NCBI GenBank assembly: GCA_963828405.1
Contig: CAWHEG010000031.1
Coordinates: 62,001-126,000, forward strand
Reading direction: 5' to 3'
Source of the DNA: JANMJD01 sp963828405
GTDB taxonomy: Bacteria > Actinomycetota > Acidimicrobiia > Acidimicrobiales > Ilumatobacteraceae
Length of the DNA: 64,000 nucleotides
Part shown: positions 58,269 through 64,000 of the stretch, in pieces
Layout of the letters: every line of letters begins with the position of its first letter
Position numbering within the stretch: the first letter of the stretch is position 1
Position numbers and translations under genes: made by a program
Notes under the pieces: model-generated
Seen by the model: the letters and a program-made list of their open reading frames with translations, nothing else
Told to the model about the DNA's origin: nothing
Databases searched by the model: none

Positions 58269-58940
58269 ATGCAACCTCTTCCCCTCTGGCGACGACACCG
58301 GATCCTGATCACGGCCGGGGTGGTCCTCGTCGCCCTGCTCGCCTTCGTTCTCGTCTACTTCCAGCCTCAGAGGATCTTCATCGACGACATCGTCGATCAG
58401 GCGGCTCCGGCCGACGCCGTGGCGATCACCGCGCCATCCGCCCCGGCCACCACGTCGGCCCCGGCCGCCCCGGCCGCCCCGGCTGCAACCACCGTCACCG
58501 TCACCCCGACCACCGCCCCGGCGATTCCGTCGTCCGAGCTCGCCACGACGGCGCCCACGGTGGCGACGACGACGAACCCACCGGCTCCGGTGACCACGGT
58601 CCCGGTGATCGTCGCTCCGGCGCCGGCCTTCTTCTCCAAGGCCCACGACACGTCGGGCACGGTCGAACTCCTGGAGGACGGCAATGGGACCCGATTCGTC
58701 CGTATCGTCGACCTACGGACCGAGAACGGGCCCGACGTCAAGGTGTACCTCTCGGCTGCCCCACCCGATGCGCCCGACTCCGACGTGAAGAGCGACTACG
58801 TGAGCCTCGGCACGTTGCAGGGGAACATCGGCAGCCAGAACTACGAGGTCCCCGCCGACGTGGAGTTGTCGAGATTCCGGAGCGTCGTGATCTGGTGCGA
58901 GAGGTTCAGCGTCGGCTTCGGCGCCGCGCCCCTGCCGTGA
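58269..58940 (+). CDS. DM13 domain membrane-anchored protein
   Basis: A 223-aa protein with one N-terminal transmembrane helix (ILITAGVVLVALLAFVLVYF, residues ~12-31), an Ala/Pro/Thr low-complexity stalk (~45-115), and a C-terminal DM13 domain: FFSKAHDTSGTVELLEDGNGTRFVRIVDLRTENGPDVKVYLS, SLGTLQGNIGSQNYEVP and VIWCERFSVGFG with the conserved Cys. DM13 is predicted to act in extracytoplasmic redox or haem-linked processes. It follows map by 58 bp. Confidence 0.86.
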   Translation: MQPLPLWRRHRILITAGVVLVALLAFVLVYFQPQRIFIDDIVDQAAPADAVAITAPSAPATTSAPAAPAAPAATTVTVTPTTAPAIPSSELATTAPTVATTTNPPAPVTTVPVIVAPAPAFFSKAHDTSGTVELLEDGNGTRFVRIVDLRTENGPDVKVYLSAAPPDAPDSDVKSDYVSLGTLQGNIGSQNYEVPADVELSRFRSVVIWCERFSVGFGAAPLP

Positions 58941-58971
58941 TGCCCGGCCGGCGCCGAGCGAGCGGGCCCGA

Positions 58972-60402
58972 TCAGTGCCCGCTCCCGATCCGGGCCGCCC
59001 ACCACGCGAACAACTCCGCGGCGGGAGCGTCCTCGATGCCATAGGCGGTGAGCACGGCGCGACCGCACCGTTGCACCTCACCGGCACGCAACAGCGAGAC
59101 GGCCTCGTCGAGAGGCCCCGCCGGCATCGGTAGGCGGGCGAGGACGCCCGCCGGTACGCGGACGGCCGCCGCCGACATCCCGCTGCCGGCCATCTGGGCG
59201 GCCACCCAGGCCGAGGCGACCGGCGAGGTGAGGACGGCGGCGATCGGCCAGACCGCCGACACGGCCCTCGGCGCCACCGTCACCACCGGCACGCCCGGCA
59301 ACCAGGCGCCATCCGGGTCGGCGACGGCCTCGATCACCTTCGTCTGGCTGGCCACGAGCACCTTCGGAACGAGCCGCCGGGCCGCCCATCCCTGGAGCGC
59401 CGGGGTCAACCGGGTGAGATCGACCCGTGGCGCGGCGTATCTCGACTTGGCGAAGCGGACCGGACGCTCCCCCCAGCGGCAACGACCCGGGTCGATCAGG
59501 CCGCTCGTGATCAACGGCGGGCCGTCCATCTCGTCGCCCACCGCCCCGACCAACCCGTAGTACTGATCCCGGAAGTCGGCCGTGACGCCGGCCAGTTCCC
59601 CGAGCAGGTCGCCGGTGTGCAGCGGGGGCAGGGCGGGCACGCCCAGTTGATCGCTGATCAGCACCGACCAGCTGTCGCGACCGCGCAGCCCGGCGGCGTC
59701 CGCATCGGGCTGTTCGGCGAAATCCGCACCGACGCACCGCCGGATCACGGTCCGTTGCCCGGCGGGCCTGACGAAGGCGATGGCGCACGTGCGGACCTGG
59801 GCATCGAAGACCGAGGTCGGCGACCACCACAACCAGCTCGGATCGGCCCGCTCCAGCACGGCGGCGCGGATCGGACGGGCGTCGCGGGTGGCCAACAGCG
59901 ACAGCGGGAGCACGAGAGCGGCCCGGCCCCCGTCCGGCCGGGCCAGGCCGCTGGCCAGGGCGAGGAACTCCGCCGCAGCGTCGGCGTAGGCGCCGCCGCC
60001 GAACCTCGATCGCCCGCCCCGCGTCGTCGCCGTGGCGAGCTGGGAGAGGAACGGAGGGTTGCCCACGACGACGTCAAAACGACGGTCGCCCCAGTCGAGC
60101 GCCAGGGCGTCGTCGCAGACGATCTCGGCCTCGGGACCGAGTCGCCGCCTGGTCGACGCCGCCGTGCCGGGGTCGACGTCGACACCCGTCAGGTGCGCGG
60201 TGAGCCCCATCGCAGCCAGCTGCCCGGCCGCCTCGACGAGGAAGCGCCCGTCGCCGCACGCCGGATCGAGCACACTGACCACCCCGTCGCCGGTCGGGCG
60301 GCCGTCCAGCGCGGCACCGACGACGGCGGCGACCAACGTCGGCGGCGTGTACCACGCGCCGAGCTGGCGGCGCCGGAGCGGATGGATGTCGGCCGGGTCC
60401 AT
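58972..60402 (-). CDS. N6-adenine DNA methyltransferase-like protein
   Basis: A 476-aa SAM-dependent enzyme. The SAM motif is VLDPACGDGRFLVEAA, a second acidic loop is TGVDVDPG, and the catalytic motif is NPPF in VVVGNPPFLSQL, characteristic of gamma-type N6-adenine methyltransferases. RRRQLGAWYTPPTLVAAVVGAAL precedes the SAM site, as in type I/IIG methylases. The C-terminal ~200 residues would be the target-recognition region. No restriction endonuclease is adjacent, so it may be an orphan methylase. The start codon is only 18 bp from that of the divergent coaA. Confidence 0.8.
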   Translation of the reverse strand: MDPADIHPLRRRQLGAWYTPPTLVAAVVGAALDGRPTGDGVVSVLDPACGDGRFLVEAAGQLAAMGLTAHLTGVDVDPGTAASTRRRLGPEAEIVCDDALALDWGDRRFDVVVGNPPFLSQLATATTRGGRSRFGGGAYADAAAEFLALASGLARPDGGRAALVLPLSLLATRDARPIRAAVLERADPSWLWWSPTSVFDAQVRTCAIAFVRPAGQRTVIRRCVGADFAEQPDADAAGLRGRDSWSVLISDQLGVPALPPLHTGDLLGELAGVTADFRDQYYGLVGAVGDEMDGPPLITSGLIDPGRCRWGERPVRFAKSRYAAPRVDLTRLTPALQGWAARRLVPKVLVASQTKVIEAVADPDGAWLPGVPVVTVAPRAVSAVWPIAAVLTSPVASAWVAAQMAGSGMSAAAVRVPAGVLARLPMPAGPLDEAVSLLRAGEVQRCGRAVLTAYGIEDAPAAELFAWWAARIGSGH

Positions 60403-60407
60403 CTCGG

Positions 60408-60414
60408 TAGCGTC
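60408..60414. promoter_or_regulatory. Overlapping divergent -10 elements (TAGCGT plus, GACGCT minus)
   Basis: TAGCGT (60408-60413) lies 7 nt before the GTG of coaA at 60421. On the other strand GACGCT (60409-60414) lies 6 nt before the ATG of the methyltransferase at 60402. Both cannot easily be occupied at once. Confidence 0.45.
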
Positions 60415-60420
60415 GCGCAC

Positions 60421-61338
60421 GTGGCCGATCGCTACCTCACCTTCAGCCGCGACGAGTGGGCCGATCTGCGGGCCGCCACCCCGCTGACGCTCCGCGAGAA
60501 GGACCTCGAGGCGATGCGCGGGATCAACGAACGCATCGACCTCGACGAGGTCAAGGCGATCTACCTGCCACTCACCCGCCTGCTCAACCTGTACGTCAGC
60601 GCGACCCAGAACCTGCACAAGGTGTCGGCCACCTTCCTGGGAACGATCGCCCCGAAGGTGCCCTACGTGATCGGGGTGGCCGGGAGCGTCGCCGTCGGCA
60701 AGAGCACCTTCGCCCGCATCCTGCAGTCGCTGCTCTCGCGCTGGCCCGACCACCCGCAGGTCGACCTGGTGACCACCGACGGCTTCCTGCTCCCCAACGC
60801 GACGCTGACCGAACGGGGGATCATGAACCGCAAGGGGTTCCCCGAGAGCTACGACACCCGCCGCCTGCTGCAGTTCCTGCGCGAGCTGAAGAGTGGTGAG
60901 CCCGAGGCCCGCGCCCCGGTGTACAGCCACGTCGTCTACGACATCCTGCCCGGGGAGGAGATCGTCGTCCGCCGGCCGGACATCCTGATCCTCGAGGGCC
61001 TCAACCTGCTCCAGGTCGGGCTCGACTCGACCGAGTTCGTGTCGGACTACTTCGACTTCTCGATCTACGTCGACGCCGCCGAGGCCGACATCGAGGGCTG
61101 GTACGTCGAACGCTTCCTCAAACTGCGCGAGACCGTGTTCCAGAACCCCGAGAGCTTCTTCCAGCACTTCGCCGGGCTGAGCCACGCCGAGGCGGTGGCC
61201 ACCGCCCGAGGCATCTGGCGCGAGATCAACGGCCGTAACCTGAGCGAGAACATCGCCCCCACCCGCGGCAGGGCCTCGCTGGTGTTGCGCAAGGGCGCCG
61301 ACCACCGGATCATCGACGTCCACCTCCGCAAGCTCTAG
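60421..61338 (+). CDS. coaA: Type I pantothenate kinase
   Basis: A 305-aa CoaA. It begins VADRYLTFSRDEWADLR, and the P-loop is GVAGSVAVGKSTFARIL. DLVTTDGFLLPNATLTERGIMNRKGFPESYD and ILEGLNLLQVG are CoaA signatures, and the C-terminus has FLKLRETVFQNPESFFQHFAGLS. It phosphorylates pantothenate in the first committed step of coenzyme A synthesis. The start is GTG 60421, apparently leaderless. The frame is open far upstream over the antisense methyltransferase gene; that part is shadow. Confidence 0.94.
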   Translation: MADRYLTFSRDEWADLRAATPLTLREKDLEAMRGINERIDLDEVKAIYLPLTRLLNLYVSATQNLHKVSATFLGTIAPKVPYVIGVAGSVAVGKSTFARILQSLLSRWPDHPQVDLVTTDGFLLPNATLTERGIMNRKGFPESYDTRRLLQFLRELKSGEPEARAPVYSHVVYDILPGEEIVVRRPDILILEGLNLLQVGLDSTEFVSDYFDFSIYVDAAEADIEGWYVERFLKLRETVFQNPESFFQHFAGLSHAEAVATARGIWREINGRNLSENIAPTRGRASLVLRKGADHRIIDVHLRKL

Positions 61339-61379
61339 CGACATATCCCGCCCGTCGGGCCGCCGGGGGCGACGGCGAT

Positions 61380-62069
61380 TCAGCGGCCGCAGAGCCAGCC
61401 GGGGAGCTCGCGGATCGAGGTGAGCTCAGGCACCGACCCGTCGTGCTCGGCGTGCTCGGCGGCCCACAGGTACTCGTAGGGGATGTGGACCGCCGAACCG
61501 CCGATCGCCAACACCGGCAGCACATCGGACTTCACCGAGTTGCCGACCATCACGAACGTGGCGGGGTCGATGTCATGCTGGTCGAGGACCCTGCGGTAGG
61601 CGTCCGGGTCCTTCTCGCTGACGATCTCGATGGAGTGGAAGTGGTGGGCGAGTCCGCTCTCGAACGCCTTGCGCTCCTGATGGAGCAGGTCGCCCTTGGT
61701 GATCATCAGCAGCCGGAACGACCGCCCCAACTCGCCAACCACCTCGACGACCCCGTCGAGCAGTTCCACGGGGCGGGTCAGCAGGTCCTTGCCGAGATCG
61801 ACGATGCCGGCGAGGACCACCGAGGGAATCGTCCCGCTGGTGACCGAGGCGGCGGCCTCGACCATCGAGATCGTGAACCCCTTGACCCCGTAGCCGAGTG
61901 TCGGCAGGTTGGCGTGTTCCACGGCGAGCAGGTGGGCTTCGACGTCGTGGGGCTCGAGCGTCGTCCAGGGCGCGACGAGGGCGACGTAGCGCTCGGTGAT
62001 CTCGTGGAAGCCGTTCTCGGAGTGCCAGAGGGTGTCGTCGGCATCGAGGCCGACCCATTCGATGGGCAT
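61380..62069 (-). CDS. HAD-superfamily hydrolase
   Basis: A 229-aa HAD protein: motif I VGLDADDTLWHSENGF, motif II LLMITKGD, Lys in SEKDPDAYRRVL, and motif IV-like FVMVGNSVKSDV where Asn replaces the first acidic residue but a later Asp is present. This pattern (GNSVKSDV) is that of the HAD-IA group acting on small phosphoesters. It is convergent with coaA (41 bp) and 11 bp downstream of the HTH gene. Confidence 0.85.
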   Translation of the reverse strand: MPIEWVGLDADDTLWHSENGFHEITERYVALVAPWTTLEPHDVEAHLLAVEHANLPTLGYGVKGFTISMVEAAASVTSGTIPSVVLAGIVDLGKDLLTRPVELLDGVVEVVGELGRSFRLLMITKGDLLHQERKAFESGLAHHFHSIEIVSEKDPDAYRRVLDQHDIDPATFVMVGNSVKSDVLPVLAIGGSAVHIPYEYLWAAEHAEHDGSVPELTSIRELPGWLCGR

Positions 62070-62080
62070 CGCTGGCTGCC

Positions 62081-62443
62081 CTACCGGTGGATGGCGTTGA
62101 GGTAGTTGTAGACCGTGATCCGTGAGACGTTCATCGCGTCGGCGACGTCCTCGACCGCGCGGCGCAGCGTGAAGGCGCCCCGTTCGTCGAGCATGCGCAC
62201 GGCCCGCTGCTTCTCCTCGCGGGTCAGCTCGCGCAACCGGCCGCCGAGATCTCGTTCGACCCCGTCGATGAGCCGGTCGAGCGCGCCGTGGAGCGGTGCG
62301 AGCCGTACGACGGCGATGTCCTCGCCCTCCCACTGCAGGGCGAGGTCGGAAGGTTCGCGCTGGGTGAGCGGGAGCACCCGCGCCCCCATCGCCTCGGCGA
62401 TCGGGCGGACGGCGCGGACCAACGGATGATCGAGGGCTCTCAC
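62081..62443 (-). CDS. Small HTH regulator (YheO-type C-terminal HTH)
   Basis: A 120-aa protein. The C-terminal ~50 residues are a helix-turn-helix: LTREEKQRAVRMLDERGAFTLRRAVEDVADAMNVSRITVYNYLNAIHR, which looks like the HTH_22 domain of YheO-like regulators. The N-terminal part is a short alpha/beta segment (HPLVRAVRPIAEAMGARVLPLTQ) in place of the usual PAS-like domain. The start is GTG 62443 within the 4-bp overlap (GTGA) of the preceding gene, so the two are coupled. It could autoregulate the thiamine-binding-like gene. Confidence 0.72.
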   Translation of the reverse strand: MRALDHPLVRAVRPIAEAMGARVLPLTQREPSDLALQWEGEDIAVVRLAPLHGALDRLIDGVERDLGGRLRELTREEKQRAVRMLDERGAFTLRRAVEDVADAMNVSRITVYNYLNAIHR

Positions 62444-62682
62444 GCGACGAGGTGCTCCACCTGGAACGTCACCCGCGTCGCACCGTGGTCGAGTGCCGCA
62501 CGGAGCAGGTCGCCGACGACCTCGCCGACGACGGCCTCGGGCACCTCGGCCTCGGAGCTGAACGGGCCGGCGGCCAGCTCGCAACCATGGGCTTCGACCG
62601 CCCGCCACGCAGCCCGGACGTGCTCGCCCGGCTGGCCGTCGACGAACGGTTCGACGGTGAACTCGACGCGGACGTGGGACAC
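62440..62682 (-). CDS. Thiamine-binding/MTH1187-like small protein
   Basis: An 80-aa ferredoxin-like-fold protein: VSHVRVEFTVEPFVDGQPGEHVRAAWRAVEAHGCELAAGPFSSEAEVP, then LLRAALDHGATRVTFQVEHL. This resembles the MTH1187/YkoF-type (DUF77) proteins, some of which bind thiamine or its breakdown products. The start is GTG 62682 with TACGCT 6 nt upstream (leaderless); an upstream ATG at 62781 would add an unrelated low-complexity stretch. It is coupled to the HTH gene. Confidence 0.7.
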   Translation of the reverse strand: MSHVRVEFTVEPFVDGQPGEHVRAAWRAVEAHGCELAAGPFSSEAEVPEAVVGEVVGDLLRAALDHGATRVTFQVEHLVA

Positions 62683-62688
62683 CTCTCC

Positions 62689-62694
62689 AGCGTA
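62689..62694 (-). promoter_or_regulatory. Leaderless-type -10 hexamer TACGCT
   Basis: On the minus strand TACGCT lies 6 nt before the GTG at 62682. Confidence 0.5.
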
Positions 62695-62817
62695 CGCCCG
62701 ATCAGAGCCGCCCCCGCCGCGTGTGCCCGGACGCGAACGTGCCCCGGCCGGACGACTGGGCCGGGACACGTTCGGGGGCAACGGGCAACGGATCGGCGAT
62801 CCGTTGGGAGCGGGGCG

Positions 62818-63099
62818 TCAGGCGGTGGCGTACTGGCCCATCACGGCCCGAAGGCTGACGGCGCGCCGCTTGCAGTCGTTGCCCGCCATCTCGAACGCCT
62901 CGTTGAGCCGGCCCAGGGCCGTCTTGAACGAGCCCTCCCACTCGTCGCGGAACTGGTCGTGGGCCGGGCCGACCCAGGTCGTGCCCGAGAGCGTGGCGGT
63001 GACCAGGCCGATCACCGATTCGATGGTCTGGCGCTGGTTGCGCAGCGCGTTGCCGAGTGCGTCGAGCTGATCGGGGTCGGCGCCGAACATGTTGGACAT
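62818..63099 (-). CDS. WXG100 family (ESAT-6-like) protein
   Basis: A 93-aa helical protein with the WxG turn in TWVGPAHDQF between two amphipathic helices (DALGNALRNQRQTIESVIGLVTATL and SFKTALGRLNEAFEMAGNDCKRRAVSLRAVM). WXG100 proteins are substrates or partners of ESX/type VII secretion. No EssC/EccC, EccB or partner WXG protein is within reach. The ATG at 63099 has GGAG 5 nt upstream. It may be a free-standing effector or partner loaded by a distant secretion locus. Confidence 0.85.
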   Translation of the reverse strand: MSNMFGADPDQLDALGNALRNQRQTIESVIGLVTATLSGTTWVGPAHDQFRDEWEGSFKTALGRLNEAFEMAGNDCKRRAVSLRAVMGQYATA

Positions 63100-63263
63100 G
63101 GTGGTCTCCTTGGGGAGGGATCGAGGTTGACCGCCCGAGGTGGGCCGAGCTCGGCGACCACCGGCAATACCCGGCGCGAATCGACGCCCGCCGGGCCATG
63201 CTGTAGCGCCGAACTCCCGCCCCCGGCGGGGTGAAGCACCCGCGAGAACACCTGCCGACTGCG

Positions 63264-64000
63264 ATGACGACCCCTGACGCGAACGCGACGACCGAGCTGA
63301 CCGGCATGACCGGCCCCGACGCCCCACCCGGTGCCACCGGGCCCCCGCTGGTCATCGCCTATCCCGCCGAACTGCCGATCACCGAGCGCCACGACGAGTT
63401 GCTGGCCACGATCCGCGACCACCAGGTCGTGATCATTGCCGGCGAGACAGGTTCGGGGAAGAGCACCCAGCTTCCCAAGATGTGCCTCGAACTCGGGCGG
63501 GGCGGAGACGGTCTGATCGGGCACACGCAGCCGCGGCGGGTGGCGGCCCGCACGATCGCCGAACGGATCGCCGGCGAGCTCGGGGTCGAGCTCGGCGGGC
63601 TCGTCGGCTACGCCGTGCGCTTCACCGACCAGGTCGGGGCCGACACCCGGGTCAAGGTGATGACCGACGGCATCCTGCTCGCCGAGATCCAACGCGACCG
63701 GATGCTGCGCCGCTACGACACGCTGATCATCGACGAGGCCCATGAGCGGTCGCTGAACATCGACTTCCTCCTCGGCTACCTGCGTCAGCTCCTCCCCCGA
63801 CGGCCCGATCTCAAGCTGATCATCACCTCGGCGACGATCGACACCGGCCGTTTCGCCGGACATTTCGCCGGACCGGACGGCACGCCGGCGCCGATCGTCA
63901 CCGTCGAGGGACGGGCCCACCCCGTCGAGATGCGCTACCGGCCGTTCGGCGATGATCCCGACGACGACCGCGATCAGACCACGGCGATCTGTGACGCCGT
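63264..64000 (+). CDS. hrpA: ATP-dependent helicase HrpA (DEAH), 3'-truncated by the window edge
   Basis: The first 245 residues are present: VVIIAGETGSGKSTQLPKMCLELG (Walker A), GHTQPRRVAARTIAERIA (motif Ia), YAVRFTDQ, VMTDGILLAEIQRDRML, IIDEAHERSLNIDFLLGYL (DEAH) and IITSATID (motif III). This is the bacterial HrpA type of DEAH RNA helicase; the full protein is usually about 1,300 aa. ATG 63264 follows a ~165-bp intergenic stretch that holds no other gene I can see. Confidence 0.92.
   Translation, partial: MTTPDANATTELTGMTGPDAPPGATGPPLVIAYPAELPITERHDELLATIRDHQVVIIAGETGSGKSTQLPKMCLELGRGGDGLIGHTQPRRVAARTIAERIAGELGVELGGLVGYAVRFTDQVGADTRVKVMTDGILLAEIQRDRMLRRYDTLIIDEAHERSLNIDFLLGYLRQLLPRRPDLKLIITSATIDTGRFAGHFAGPDGTPAPIVTVEGRAHPVEMRYRPFGDDPDDDRDQTTAICDA

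Noticed and set aside
1..64000. CRISPR arrays, tRNA/rRNA genes, insertion sequences, prophage
   Set aside because: No regularly spaced repeats, no tRNA-like T-arm box, no transposase or integrase and no terminal inverted repeats were seen. The scan was by eye, so a tRNA could be missed.

Overview
The window is about 64 kb of very GC-rich chromosomal DNA. Gene density is high, with many 4-bp ATGA/GTGA overlaps and GTG/TTG starts. Three F420-type LLM oxidoreductases, an F420/PPOX-type protein, a form I CO dehydrogenase operon, a Tad pilus operon with a SARP/BTAD regulator, and WXG100 and DUF2510/DUF4190 proteins all point to Actinomycetota. The mix resembles the class Acidimicrobiia (Ilumatobacter-like); that placement is inference from gene content. 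No tRNA, rRNA, CRISPR array, insertion sequence or prophage was recognised by eye, and no stretch longer than 300 bases lacks a gene.

Layout. 1-7.5 kb: a broken sugar isomerase, an uncharacterised CrtC-like protein, an SDR, two tandem HAD phosphatase-like genes (the second decayed), an LLM oxidoreductase, two SnoaL-like proteins and a phosphohistidine swivelling-domain protein. 7.5-9 kb: an AhpD-like gene with an in-frame TGA at the second Cys of its CxxC site and a SECIS-like hairpin just downstream (probable selenoprotein), then another LLM enzyme. 9-15 kb (minus): a six-gene operon SDR, ThuA-like, E1alpha, E1beta, AcoX, E2 (acetoin-dehydrogenase type), divergent from a Rieske oxygenase. 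17.4-22.1 kb: an overlapping three-gene operon of a HutI-like amidohydrolase, a trimethylamine-dehydrogenase-family flavoprotein whose pocket residues match histamine dehydrogenase, and a flavin monooxygenase. Together these could form a histamine to imidazoleacetate to formiminoaspartate pathway. 22-28 kb: SIMPL lipoprotein, agmatine deiminase, two MFS proteins (one fused to a cNMP-binding domain) and a DUF1971 cupin. 28-36.6 kb: fused ureAB and ureC without accessory genes and with an altered active-site flap, phytanoyl-CoA dioxygenase, LLM enzyme, enoyl-CoA hydratase, sulfatase and a DUF2510/DUF4190 membrane protein. 36.6-46 kb (minus): a Tad/Flp pilus operon ending in a membrane-anchored LysM-BTAD regulator. 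46-49 kb: DUF3500, FAD monooxygenase and PPOX operon. 49-56 kb (minus): coxM-S-L, XdhC-YHS, coxD, coxE, with a degenerate divergent LysR gene. 57-64 kb: methionine aminopeptidase, DM13 protein, N6-adenine methyltransferase, pantothenate kinase, HAD hydrolase, small regulators, WXG100 and the start of hrpA.

Two regulatory patterns run through the window. First, many first genes of transcription units have a TAnnnT hexamer ending 6-8 nt before the start codon, which suggests leaderless transcripts. Second, a GTTACT-N8-ACTmCAG motif precedes several catabolic genes in the first 15 kb.

The strongest leads are the putative AhpD-like selenoprotein and the putative histamine-catabolic operon. The unusual urease and the shared upstream motif come next.
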